Origin: Photobacterium jeanii
GTDB lineage: Bacteria; Pseudomonadota; Gammaproteobacteria; Enterobacterales; Vibrionaceae
Length of the DNA: 64,000 nucleotides
Direction: 5' to 3'
NCBI RefSeq assembly: GCF_001650345.1
Contig: NZ_LVHF01000012.1
Span: 434,001 to 498,000, forward strand
Position numbers and translations under genes: made by a program. Shown in pieces: positions 52,662 to 61,399 of the stretch (the stretch's first letter is position 1; every line of letters begins with the position of its first letter). The notes under the pieces are model-generated. The model had not been told where the DNA came from. It worked only from the letters and a program-made list of their open reading frames with translations, and did not search any database.

Positions 52662-53141
52662 ATGATTGAACTATTTGAAACGCTACCTTCTGTGTCTGCT
52701 GCCCAAGCTTACAAATCGACTTTCTCTGCTATCCAGAGTTCATCTATACCTTTATGCTCATCTGTGACCTGTCCTATCGAAGTAAGTTTTAGCGATGAAC
52801 ATCAAACTGAGCTGGCTTACTTTTTACGTCTTTTAAAGCAAGCAAATAATGAAAATCGCTGGATCATGTTTATTGGGCACGATGCGGTATTAGATAAGAA
52901 GCTTTTAGAAAGTGCGAAGATTGATTTAAGTAAAGTGCTGGTACTTCACAAAACCAAGAGTAAGTCTTTACCTAAACTAATGGAAATGGCACTCCAAAGC
53001 GGCAACTGCAGCGCTGTTATTTCTTCTGGTGAGATCAGTGAGTACCAAACCAACGCCATTCGTGAAGCAGCCCAAGCCGGAAAATCTTTAGCATTTGTGA
53101 TCAGCAAAGAACAGGCAAAGTCACGCATCACTCTTCACTAA
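52662..53141 (+). CDS. sulA: SOS cell division inhibitor SulA
   Basis: A 159-residue SulA-family protein with an Ile/Leu-rich RecA-like core: ENRWIMFIGHDAVLDKKLLESAKIDLSKVLVLHKTKS, LPKLMEMALQSGNCSAVISSGEIS, AAQAGKSLAFVI. Inhibits FtsZ ring assembly after DNA damage. A perfect LexA box lies upstream. I use the ATG at 52662, with AGAGGA before it, instead of an ATG nine bases earlier. Confidence 0.88.
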   Translation: MIELFETLPSVSAAQAYKSTFSAIQSSSIPLCSSVTCPIEVSFSDEHQTELAYFLRLLKQANNENRWIMFIGHDAVLDKKLLESAKIDLSKVLVLHKTKSKSLPKLMEMALQSGNCSAVISSGEISEYQTNAIREAAQAGKSLAFVISKEQAKSRITLH

Positions 53142-53275
53142 ATGTACAGTAATTCCGTCATAATGGATTTACTCAACTAATTCGACAAAACATCAAGTAT
53201 TAGTTTAATTGATGATTTGGTTGATATTTGATCCAAGGCAATGAAGAGTGAATTTTACCGCGTGACATAAGCCTC

Positions 53276-54769
53276 ATGTCACAAAATCTGTGCAAGCCGA
53301 CTAATATCCAAAATAAGATCCTATATTATCTTCGCCACGAAGAATTTATAGTGGTTTTAATTTTGGACAATAAACTCGGATTAGGCGCAATGACGGCGCT
53401 GGTAATCGGCTCGATGATCGGTGCAGGTGTGTTTAGTCTTCCACAGAATATGGCTGCCGTCGCCAGTCCCGCTGCTGTTATGATTGGCTGGACTATCACG
53501 GGCGTGGGCATGATCTTCCTCGCGCTCTCATTTCAATATCTCTCACACCTCAAACCTAATATCGAAAGCGGCGTATTTGGCTACGCACAAGCTGGCTTTG
53601 GTGACTTCGTAGGCTTCTGCTCTGCGTGGGGTTACTGGCTCAGTGCCATGCTAGCGAACGTTTCTTACCTTGTTATTGTGTTCAGTACGTTAGGTATGTT
53701 TGTCGATACACCAGATATGGTGCTGTTTGGTGAAGGGAACACTTGGCTGGCAGTCGCTGGCGCATCTGTCCTTTTATGGGCTGTTCACTACTTAGTTTTA
53801 CGTGGCGTTCAAACGGCTGCGGTGATCAATATGATCACAACAGTGGCCAAACTGGTGCCGCTATTCCTATTTATTGTGGTCGCAATGATCTCGTTTAAAT
53901 GGGATACCTTTGTTTTCGACTTTACGGGCTTACATTTTGGATCTGGGCATGATCTTTTATCACAGGTAAAAGGCACTATGTTGATCACTGTGTGGGTATT
54001 TATTGGTATTGAAGGTGCGGTGGTCGTTTCTAGCCGTGCTCGCCACCGTAAAGATATCGGTCGTGCGACCATTCTTGGTTTGCTGACTGCTCTTTCTATT
54101 TATGTTTTTGTTACTTTGCTTTCGATGGGTGTAATTAGTACACAAGAACTCGCACAGCTGCAAAACCCATCAATGGCAAAGGTGCTTACTCATATTCTAG
54201 GCCCTTGGGGTGGCGTAATTATCGGCGCAGGTTTGTTGATCTCTGTATGTGGTGCGTTCCTAAGCTGGACAGTGCTAGCATCTGAAGCCCCTTACCTTGC
54301 CGCTAAATCGAATATGTTCCCGCAAGAGTACACCACTCAAAACGAAGCAGGCAGCCCAATCAAGGCTTTAAAACTGACTAATGTGTGTGTACAAGTATCA
54401 CTGTTCTTTGTTGTTTTTGCAGGTGGTACATACGATACGTTACTTGCTATCGCGTCTGAAATGATCTTGGTTCCTTACTTTTTAGTTGGTGCTTATACGC
54501 TGCGTTTAGCCATTGAGCGAAGAGATAAAGGTAAGCTACTTATCGTTGGGATCTGTGCAAGCTTATACGGTATGTGGTTGCTATACGCTTCAGGTCTTAA
54601 TTATTTGCTGTTATCTGCCCTACTTTATCTTCCGGGTTTGTACTTCTACATTAAGGCTAAACGCGAACAAGGTGTTGAAGTGTTCTTGGGTAAAGAAAAA
54701 GCCGCGGCAGGTGTTTTAACGGTAGCTGCAACCCTTGCTGTTGGTATGCTTTGGAAAGGCATGCTGTAA
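53276..54769 (+). CDS. APA-family basic amino acid antiporter (arginine/ornithine type)
   Basis: A 497-residue membrane protein with about 12 predicted helices. LGLGAMTALVIGSMIGAGVFSLPQNM is the family substrate-site motif (GSMIGAG), and TGVGMIFLALSFQYL, VFIGIEGAVVVSSRARHRKDIGRAT and SEAPYLAAKSNMFP are all typical of ArcD-type antiporters. The first roughly 29 residues are atypical and lack a ribosome binding site, so translation may start at GTG 53351 or TTG 53363. No arc operon enzymes are adjacent; a terminator follows. Confidence 0.85.
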   Translation: MSQNLCKPTNIQNKILYYLRHEEFIVVLILDNKLGLGAMTALVIGSMIGAGVFSLPQNMAAVASPAAVMIGWTITGVGMIFLALSFQYLSHLKPNIESGVFGYAQAGFGDFVGFCSAWGYWLSAMLANVSYLVIVFSTLGMFVDTPDMVLFGEGNTWLAVAGASVLLWAVHYLVLRGVQTAAVINMITTVAKLVPLFLFIVVAMISFKWDTFVFDFTGLHFGSGHDLLSQVKGTMLITVWVFIGIEGAVVVSSRARHRKDIGRATILGLLTALSIYVFVTLLSMGVISTQELAQLQNPSMAKVLTHILGPWGGVIIGAGLLISVCGAFLSWTVLASEAPYLAAKSNMFPQEYTTQNEAGSPIKALKLTNVCVQVSLFFVVFAGGTYDTLLAIASEMILVPYFLVGAYTLRLAIERRDKGKLLIVGICASLYGMWLLYASGLNYLLLSALLYLPGLYFYIKAKREQGVEVFLGKEKAAAGVLTVAATLAVGMLWKGML

Positions 54770-54813
54770 GCGCTATAACCTCTACACCACCAGCAATTTC
54801 CTCCTAACAAAAT

Positions 54814-54837
54814 AAAAGCCAGCAATGCTGGCTTTTT
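54814..54837. terminator. Terminator after the antiporter gene
   Basis: A perfect 10-bp stem (AAAAGCCAGC / GCTGGCTTTT, 3-base loop) followed by T residues between convergent genes. Confidence 0.88.
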
Positions 54838-54877
54838 CTTATCACGCTTTTGAAGCTAGGCTATAGACTTCTAATCG

Positions 54878-55288
54878 TTATGAAGGCGCGTTAATGCGAA
54901 TATTCAACACTTCTCCGCAGTCGTCATCAAACGTGATGGCACAATCCGTTTTATCGGTAATGTACTCCAACTGCTCATAGTCAAGCGCATAAGGCATAGT
55001 AATACGCAGGCACATAATCCGTTCTGTGCGCGCAAGCCTTAGTAGCCTGATCAAATTGTTTGTATCGCTGGTGTTTGTCGATAATACTTTTAGCGCTTGT
55101 TGCTGTAGCTTTTCTTCATCAGTGATCCCTGCTGGAAGTGAAGATTTCCATAACACTTCAAACGATGGTAGCACCGCTCTTAGGGCATCTGTGAATGAAA
55201 GATGGCTCTGCCGGCAAGACGCTGAAAGGAAAGATGTGTAATCAAACACCACATTCTCATTCTTCTCGATTTCTTTATATGTATTCAT
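54878..55288 (-). CDS. Conserved hypothetical protein
   Basis: A 136-residue soluble protein with an alpha-helical centre (FTDALRAVLPSFEVLWKSSL, KLQQQALKVLSTNTSDTNNLIRLLRLARTERI) and a beta-rich acidic C-terminus (ITFDDDCGEVLNIRI). I do not recognise the family. Lone gene in a long low-coding region. Confidence 0.55.
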   Translation of the reverse strand: MNTYKEIEKNENVVFDYTSFLSASCRQSHLSFTDALRAVLPSFEVLWKSSLPAGITDEEKLQQQALKVLSTNTSDTNNLIRLLRLARTERIMCLRITMPYALDYEQLEYITDKTDCAITFDDDCGEVLNIRINAPS

Positions 55289-56254
55289 ATCTATCCTTAA
55301 TACGAAACATGGTGTAACTGATGAAACCTGTTGCCTTAGATTTAATATACGTTCAAGTTGCCCTAAAGGTATTTCAAAATAGTGAAAGTTTGCGTTTGAT
55401 CTTGCTTTTAGATTAATTAAATCAACAATTAAATATCTTTAAAACATTTAATTAACAAGCGCAATACTATAAAAGAACAATAGCAACCAAATATAACCTT
55501 TAATTTTTTGCTTCACTCCATCGATAATTGAGATATTTCTTTTTTGTTTTTCCGTATTAGACTAATTAACTAGATAAATAAACTTGGAATATCCATAGCT
55601 ATTTCATCAATAATTAATACACGGACTAAACATAAAAAAACACTAACCCAACCGACAAGACACAAGAAAAAACCACCAAAAACAACAACATAAAATCACA
55701 TACAAACTGATCTTTTATTTCATCCGTTGAACAACAATCACAAAATAGTTTATTCATATGACTTTTATCTGCACAGCAAAATAATGCAATCATCATTTTT
55801 ATACTAAGAAACTGTGACACTTACATTAATTACATAGGTCGAAATTATTAAACTTAGAGTTTTCTTTTACAGAATGAGGGAAAATAGAAGATTAAACACT
55901 AACGGAGCAAGTTATCATTAGCTCGATGAATTAACATTTATCATATAATTAATACCAAAGTAGCACTTACAAAATAACGCTCTCTTATTCTTGCTTCACC
56001 TTGAGATACACTTAGCCCGCATACTTTTATCATCCACACTTTGTACGTAACTAACTTTATAGTAAATAACGCCCCCGCTCCTTTTCTCAACTCTCTACCG
56101 TCCCCTACAGCACACATGATGGCTGCTCACCGACAACTGTTAGTTGATCTTTTTGCTCGCTCTGAGTTCTTACCATTCCTCACAGCCCTTCGGAGATATT
56201 TCACAGCATCAAAGGTAAATATGCATGTGGCAGATCACAGCTGAGACCTTATTT
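55289..56254. other. Long A+T-rich region; small possible ORF at 55626-55820
   Basis: About 970 bases with little coding signal. On the minus strand 55626-55820 (64 residues, GTG start) encodes two Cys pairs and a C-terminal hydrophobic stretch, a possible small membrane protein with weak support (no SD). A plus-strand frame at 56041-56244 is not convincing. No repeat or RNA gene was recognised. Confidence 0.35.
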
Positions 56255-56313
56255 TTCTCACATAATGAGAATCAACCCCATCAATAATTTCAATATTCTC
56301 ACCATGTAAGAAT
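56255..56313. promoter_or_regulatory. Twin operator-like repeats upstream of the IclR gene
   Basis: TTCTCACATAATGAGAAT (56255-56272) and TTCTCACCATGTAAGAAT (56296-56313) are two related 18-mers 41 bases apart (about four helical turns). The first is a near-perfect palindrome (TTCTCA / TGAGAA). They lie 41-99 bases before the IclR gene, so autoregulation is likely. Confidence 0.5.
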
Positions 56314-56353
56314 TACATTTGTAGTGATAGGTGAATAGGAATAAAAAAGTCAC

Positions 56354-57088
56354 ATGAAAGAGAAAAAAAGCGCATCCAATCAAGTGAATGAGAAGGCGTT
56401 GCAGTTGCTAATGCATGTTGCTGTTAATGAATCTCCGGTATCTGCCAAAACATTAAGTGAACAGTTACAAGTACCTATTAGTAGCTTGTATCGCCATTTA
56501 AAAGTTTTGAAGGAGTGGAACTTGATTGAAGAAAGCCCTTACGACAAACGGTTGGTGATTGGCGCTGCTGCACTGCTCTTAATGCGCAGTTACGAAACAA
56601 GCCAACACAACTTAGATGCCGTCGATGCTGTTTTAAGTCGACTGCAAAAACAGACAGGTGAAATGACAGCTTACATGGTGCCCGTCGGTTATCGAGCACT
56701 ATGTGTCAGCCAAAAAGAAAGCATGCAAGCACTTCGCTGTAGCTTCTCTCAAGGGCAAAGTCAGCCCCTACTGCGAGGTGCTTCATCCAAAGTTATGCTC
56801 GCTTTTTTACCGCCTCAGCGCTGCGAAAAAATCCTGCGCTATTTCGGTGAAGAACATCATATGGATGAATGGCAAGCAGAGTTAGAAAAAATACGGCGCA
56901 ATGGCTATGCCGTGAGTACATCGGAAATTGACCCCGGTGTTTCAGGCATCAGCGCCCCAGTAATGAAAAGGAGTAAGTTGATTGGCGCAATTTCAGTAAT
57001 GGCTCCCGCCCACCGTGTAGAAGCCAACAAAGAGCGAATCATCTTACATGTACTACAAGCAGCTAGAGTGTTGCCACCGGAAAGGTAA
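56354..57088 (+). CDS. IclR-family transcriptional regulator
   Basis: A 244-residue IclR regulator: N-terminal winged HTH (about 12-70, NESPVSAKTLSEQLQVPISSLYRHLKVL), then an effector domain (about 80-240) with GALEEGVSGISAPVMKRSKLIGAISVMAPA-like region, here DPGVSGISAPV. Followed 6 bases later by the ureohydrolase-like gene, with which it is presumably cotranscribed. Confidence 0.88.
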   Translation: MKEKKSASNQVNEKALQLLMHVAVNESPVSAKTLSEQLQVPISSLYRHLKVLKEWNLIEESPYDKRLVIGAAALLLMRSYETSQHNLDAVDAVLSRLQKQTGEMTAYMVPVGYRALCVSQKESMQALRCSFSQGQSQPLLRGASSKVMLAFLPPQRCEKILRYFGEEHHMDEWQAELEKIRRNGYAVSTSEIDPGVSGISAPVMKRSKLIGAISVMAPAHRVEANKERIILHVLQAARVLPPER

Positions 57089-57094
57089 TTCACA

Positions 57095-57931
57095 ATGTTA
57101 AGCATCTTCAAACGCTACCGAATGCGTCACGCCCACAAGCAACCTGTTCACCCTTTCACCTTTATGACAGTGTGTGAACGAGTAAAGCCAATGTCTCAGG
57201 CCGCGTTTGAATTTGCTCAACAGAGTCTGGAGCTCGCCTCTTACTGGCTATATCCGCAATCAACTTCAGCAGTTTATTCCGATGCAGGACACTTTGTGGT
57301 AACCAATGATAACCCTGCCAGTTACCAACACTGCTTAAGCCAACATTTAGGCATGCATTCAATGCCAGTTGTGCTTTCGAACTGCCACGAAACGTTGCTA
57401 CATGCCATACCGATTATCGCCTTGCAAAAAAATGAGATCGGTTTGATCAACATTGGTCATCGTTTCGATCTTAAACAAACGCTTGATGTACAGGTGGGTT
57501 CGGCCTTTCACTTTGCTCTAAACCAGTACGATAATACGCGTTTGTTCTGCTTAGGTGTGGATGAAGAGAGCCAAAATAGTCAACTTTACGAGTACGCAGA
57601 GGATCTTGGGGTTAATTGGTTATCGTCTGAGGATTATAGTTTCAGAAATCGCACACCGATCAAATCTGAACTCACTAACTATATCGCTCGATGTGACGAT
57701 TTGATCATTACCGTAGACTTAGCTGCTTTAATGCCAAGCGCAGGCTTTAACGATAACAATCGACTAAGCAGCAAAATCATCTTGCGTACCCTACGTCAAT
57801 GCGTACTATCGGGCAAAGTTAAAATGATCCAACTGGTTGGTGCGAAAGACAATTTGATCTGCTCTCGACAAACTAAAGAGATATTAGATGCGCTATGTGA
57901 GCTACCGCCCATACTGACCCATGCTGCTTGA
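57095..57931 (+). CDS. Degenerate ureohydrolase (formimidoylglutamase/arginase-like)
   Basis: A 278-residue protein related to HutG-like ureohydrolases. The three Mn-ligand motifs can be located but are damaged: GGGHE appears as SNCHE (95-99), DAHxD as GHRFD (121-125; Asp and His replaced by Gly and Arg, last Asp125 kept), and the DxD motif TIDLDVL as TVDLAAL (206-212; the second Asp is Ala). The rest, including NIG, LFCLGV and LTNYIARCDDLIITVDL, follows the family. Catalysis with a dimetal centre is therefore improbable; a sensory or regulatory role with the upstream IclR is inference. Confidence 0.75.
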   Translation: MLSIFKRYRMRHAHKQPVHPFTFMTVCERVKPMSQAAFEFAQQSLELASYWLYPQSTSAVYSDAGHFVVTNDNPASYQHCLSQHLGMHSMPVVLSNCHETLLHAIPIIALQKNEIGLINIGHRFDLKQTLDVQVGSAFHFALNQYDNTRLFCLGVDEESQNSQLYEYAEDLGVNWLSSEDYSFRNRTPIKSELTNYIARCDDLIITVDLAALMPSAGFNDNNRLSSKIILRTLRQCVLSGKVKMIQLVGAKDNLICSRQTKEILDALCELPPILTHAA

Positions 57932-58014
57932 AGAGTTGAAGCCTAACCTCAAAGAAAATAATAGACCAAGTCGAGCATTAAACTGTTGGTTACGTTAGAC
58001 ACATGATGAAAAGC

Positions 58015-58042
58015 GAAAACGGTGCCCATGGGCACCGTTTTC
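58015..58042. terminator. 28-bp perfect palindrome terminator
   Basis: GAAAACGGTGCCCA followed by its exact complement, centre on CCATGG, 84 bases after the ureohydrolase-like stop codon. It is followed by AT-rich sequence. Confidence 0.7.
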
Positions 58043-58120
58043 ATATTCTTACTACATTTTCCTTGGTAAAAAATGCCGCTTAGGGTGTTAACAAAGCATC
58101 AAGCTGAATTTTCATTCAAG

Positions 58121-58294
58121 TTAATCTACAGCAGCCAACTCAGAAACCATCACACCTTCAGGGCGGAAAATCGGCTCTAATTGCGATTTCTTATTTTGGA
58201 ACTCTCGCTCTTCAAGCATAGCTAACTCTCGCTTCATCGCTGATAGCTCTCGTTCCATATAAGAAATATTACGACGAAGCATTTTCTTTTCCAT
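58121..58294 (-). CDS. 57-residue coiled-coil protein
   Basis: A 57-residue gene too small for common cut-offs. MEKKMLRRNISYMERELS, then AMKRELAMLEEREFQNKKSQ form a strong heptad-like helix, and the tail reads LEPIFRPEGVMVSELAAVD. AAGGAG stands 5 bases upstream of the ATG at 58294, a very good ribosome binding site, and the reading frame has a regular coding pattern. Unknown function; it may oligomerise or bind a larger partner. Confidence 0.65.
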   Translation of the reverse strand: MEKKMLRRNISYMERELSAMKRELAMLEEREFQNKKSQLEPIFRPEGVMVSELAAVD

Positions 58295-58535
58295 AACTAC
58301 TCCTTACGCATTTATTTCATGTGGTAAGATAACAAACCACAATCGAACAAAAATTGACCTACAAATCAATTACTTTTTTCGATAGAACAATTAAAACCTA
58401 GTTCAGCAAGCATTAAGAATTAACTCAGTTGCATAAAGTCACCATCATTCCGCTATCTTTTCCCATCAAGCTTATACAACTCAGAGCGACTATTGCCCTA
58501 AGCTTACGCAGTCACGCTATCTACCCCTCATAAAG

Positions 58536-58562
58536 CAAAAAGGTAGCTCTATTAGGCTACCT
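58536..58562 (-). terminator. Terminator of the first small paralogue
   Basis: A 7-bp stem (AGGTAGC / GCTACCT, loop of 8) followed on the minus strand by five T residues, 29 bases beyond the stop codon at 58591. Confidence 0.75.
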
Positions 58563-58590
58563 GTAATTTCTTGTTTGATAGTTAACTATG

Positions 58591-58836
58591 TTAAATCGCT
58601 AGCTCTTCCATCAACATTTGCATTGATACTTTAAACTCACCTGTCGATTGCAACGCACGAATAAACGGTTGAGCTTGGGAGCGATATGCATTCATAAATG
58701 CCTCGCCTATCATATTTTCACCAATGGTATGGTCCATAGACACAGCAACAATACAAGCCTGTACAGTTTCGTCCTTCACGTTTAACTCTATTACACGGCA
58801 TAAATCGATTAAGCGTCTAATTTTACTTCTTGTCAT
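58591..58836 (-). CDS. Small paralogous protein A (unrecognised family)
   Basis: An 81-residue protein. Shared core with the next three genes: V[QK][AT]CIVA[VA]S near residues 25-33, D-x-I near 36-38, then [FM]-M-x-[AS]-Y-[RQ]-S-[QD], [FL]-[IM]-[KRN]-AL, and TxEF/Y. Here the core is TVQACIVAVSMDHTIGE, FMNAYRSQAQPFIRALQSTGEFK. ATG at 58836 with AGGAT upstream; a longer reading to 58884 is less likely. No homology to known toxins, regulators or structural proteins is visible. Confidence 0.7.
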   Translation of the reverse strand: MTRSKIRRLIDLCRVIELNVKDETVQACIVAVSMDHTIGENMIGEAFMNAYRSQAQPFIRALQSTGEFKVSMQMLMEELAI

Positions 58837-59179
58837 TTTACCAATCCTACATCCATTTTTATCAATTGCAGCTATACCCAGCATTGATTACGAAGCTAAA
58901 TTTATAATGATGATTAAAAGCTTCTTTTTGTAATTATTGTGCACCGGAATATAAAACAATATTTAATATTGAGCAATACCTAGATAGGTTATAAACAAGT
59001 TGTGCTTTATAAAAATAATTGGTAAAGACTTTATTAAAACAGGAAGAGGAAAATTATTAAGCGATAGCAGAGAATACTACCACTTAATGATTACACGAAG
59101 GTAGGGTCATGTATTATGAGACAATCTCTGGTAGGAAATAGCATTAAACACACTGCTATTTCATCATACAAATAAATAT
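58837..59179. other. Intergenic region in the small-paralogue cluster
   Basis: About 340 A+T-rich bases with no gene. A 9-bp hairpin (GAAATAGCA / TGCTATTTC, 59135-59162) stands downstream of the 59180 gene and is a probable terminator. The promoter of paralogue A must lie here, so it is expressed separately. Confidence 0.5.
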
Positions 59180-59440
59180 TTAGCCGACTTCTTCCGCCAA
59201 CAATAATTGCAAATTAACATGACGTTGAATGGCAAGATATTCATCTGTCATTTGAAGTGCTTTCATAAACAGAGTGGCATCTGATTGATATGCTTTCATA
59301 AAATACTCAACAAGTTCTGCATCTTTTATAGAATCTGTCATCGATGCTGCAACGATACAAGCTTGGACTTTTTCACTCGCGATATTCAAACCGTTATGGT
59401 GACAGAATCTGATTAGCCAATTAATACGATTTCTGATCAT
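59180..59440 (-). CDS. Small paralogous protein B (unrecognised family)
   Basis: An 86-residue protein: MIRNRINWLIRFCHHNGLNI, then the shared core KVQACIVAASMTDSIKD, YFMKAYQSDATLFMKALQMTDEYLAI. AGAGGGAG precedes the ATG. It aligns with paralogues A, C and D along its whole length. Its own hairpin terminator follows. Confidence 0.72.
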   Translation of the reverse strand: MIRNRINWLIRFCHHNGLNIASEKVQACIVAASMTDSIKDAELVEYFMKAYQSDATLFMKALQMTDEYLAIQRHVNLQLLLAEEVG

Positions 59441-59668
59441 TGCAGCTCCCTCTTTATTGTTATCATTATGCTACTGGCGAATTAAAACAATTTCATATGG
59501 TGCGCTTAACCTATCAAGGAATGACTACTGTTGCCAGTGAATCTGCATTTTTCAGTTTTTATCGATTACATTAAGTTATGAATGAGTCAAAAATGACAAC
59601 GCACTCATAATGGGCGCGCTGTCATAATCTCAAATCAAGTATAAATGGAAGAGTCAAACAATAAGATA

Positions 59669-59932
59669 TTATAGAGCAGTTAAAGACTTCTCTATCTCAG
59701 TAGTTAATATATTTGAAGCCGCTTTGAACTCAACGGTACATTTTAAGGCATTCATAAAGACGGTAGATTGAGAACGATAACCGGACATGAGCGCTTCACT
59801 CAAGTTCGTTTCATGTATACCATCGTCCAATGAAACAGCAACAATGCATGTCTTTACGTTATCATCACGTAAATTAAGCTCCATTACTTTAGAAATCTGA
59901 ATCAATTTTTTAAGTTTATTTAGGTTCAACAT
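59669..59932 (-). CDS. Small paralogous protein C (unrecognised family)
   Basis: An 87-residue protein: LNKLKKLIQISKVMELNLRDDNVKTCIVAVSLDDGI, then MSGYRSQSTVFMNALKCTVEFKAA. The 34-base gap from paralogue D makes a two-gene transcript likely. Same core pattern as the others. Confidence 0.72.
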   Translation of the reverse strand: MLNLNKLKKLIQISKVMELNLRDDNVKTCIVAVSLDDGIHETNLSEALMSGYRSQSTVFMNALKCTVEFKAASNILTTEIEKSLTAL

Positions 59933-59966
59933 AATTAAGCTATCTTTTAATTTATTATTTTAGTTC

Positions 59967-60335
59967 TTATTTTCGATAATCAACCGCTTCGCCTACCATG
60001 TAAAGTAGTTGCTGAAACTCTGGTGTGGTTTTAATTGCTTTCTTGTACAAAGAGTGGCTTTGTGATTCAAGGATGCTCAATAAATGATGTTCTAAGTTAC
60101 CATCGCAAGAATCAAAATTAATTGTTACCGCAGTAATTGCCGTCTTTACGTCATCTTTATTAATTTCTAACCCACACTGTTTCGCTGCATCAATAACGGC
60201 CTTGATGTTGTATTTCATCTCTAAAACGTAGAGTTTTTCTTGTACATTACGTTCATCTAGGTCAATACCAATCTCACGAATCATATCTAACATAGATTTA
60301 ATTGTTTGCAGGCCATCTTTATTATTTAAATTCAT
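59967..60335 (-). CDS. Small paralogous protein D, with internal half duplication
   Basis: A 122-residue protein. Its second half (about 60-120) is the family core: LEINKDDVKTAITAVTINF, ILESQSHSLYKKAIKTTPEFQQL. Its first half (about 10-50) resembles the N-terminal helix of the family a second time (IKSMLDMIREIGIDLDERNVQEKLYVLEM), suggesting an internal partial duplication. The ATG at 60335 has AGAGGAGAG upstream; a start at 60395 is less likely. Lead gene of the D-C transcript. Confidence 0.72.
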   Translation of the reverse strand: MNLNNKDGLQTIKSMLDMIREIGIDLDERNVQEKLYVLEMKYNIKAVIDAAKQCGLEINKDDVKTAITAVTINFDSCDGNLEHHLLSILESQSHSLYKKAIKTTPEFQQLLYMVGEAVDYRK

Positions 60336-61054
60336 ATTACTCTCCTCTACAGGCAAAAAAGAGAACGCTATTATCCTGACGCTGCCAAAAAGCACAAATC
60401 AAGTTACATGAAAAAACAAATCAATACATAACAAACAGATAAAGTAGATTAATTACTCTAAACGGAGAAAGCGAAATGCAACACAAGGCATAAATTCACA
60501 CATAAATGAGCTATTTACGCTCGCTTAATTCTATGTTGACACTCAATTAGTTAACAAAGTTAAAGACAATGACCTTATGGGAATAACAAATAGATGTAAG
60601 ATTATAATGTTATTTATTCATCGTGGTTATTGATAGATACAACAGCATCCTAGTCTAAGACTGTCATTTACAAACACTATAGCAGTCGATTAAGTTTACG
60701 TTTATTCATAACTTAGACACATCTAAAGAATAACAAACAAAAAAAAACAAAAAACCGCATCCAATTACATTCGCGTTCTATTATAAATAGCTATTTCACA
60801 AAAACATATTAAAGACAGAGATTACAAGAGCTGACTATCAGTCTAAAATAAAAAACAAGTAAAACTGCCAAACTTGTTAGTTAATAACCTTCTTGTTATT
60901 GAATACTGCTGACACGCTTTCATACTCACTCATTTATGCTGTATTTAAGGAAATGACTTTTATGACAGAGTGTGATGTCAGAGAAGGATCTACCGATGGC
61001 AAAAAAACAGTTCATTCTGTGAAAAAATAACTAGCGCGAATCAAATTTCAGGCA
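60336..61054. other. Long A+T-rich region with a possible 25-residue ORF
   Basis: About 720 bases with no convincing gene. A 25-residue frame at 60953-61030 (ATGACTTTTATGACAGAG...) has AAGGA just before it and could be a leader peptide, but support is slight. Poly-A tracts near 60740 make this the most A+T-rich part of the window. Confidence 0.4.
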
Positions 61055-61059
61055 TAGAA

Positions 61060-61330
61060 TCCACTTGTTTGGGGAGTAGTCACGCTCGTCACTGTTTACA
61101 CTGACTTGTGTTCGCCTGTCGTCATCCCGAAGCCTCATGCTTCCGGCAGTCGTAAGTAGACCTGAAATCTCATCTCACTTTGACAAGACCAACACCATAA
61201 GCAAGGCACCTATGCAGCGAAAGTTGCGGTTGCCTGAGTGCACTGGAAGTGTACTTGTATGTTATGCGTGGAAGGTCTTTGTCAGTGCATTCTGTCCTGC
61301 CAGCCCTTCCACGTTTGCCGAAACTGATAT
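61060..61330 (+). promoter_or_regulatory. yybP-ykoY (Mn2+) riboswitch leader of the TerC/Alx gene
   Basis: The leader has the signature TTGGGGAGTAG (61069-61079) that opens the yybP-ykoY/PRE element, and several downstream stems, including GCAAGGCA...TTGC and a 9-bp stem CGTGGAAGG/CCTTCCACG (61267-61313). It ends about 70 bases before alx. In Escherichia coli the equivalent element senses Mn2+ and pH-linked transcription and controls alx. Identification is by motif and context; folding was not computed. Confidence 0.72.
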
Positions 61331-61399
61331 CAATCTGATCACACAAACCTCAGTTGATATGAAACCAAACAATGGTATTCGTTTGAAGGAGTTACCCTT

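Noticed and set aside
56041..56244. 67-residue plus-strand frame before the IclR gene
   Set aside because: No SD sequence and the residues look random; the interval is A+T-rich intergenic sequence.
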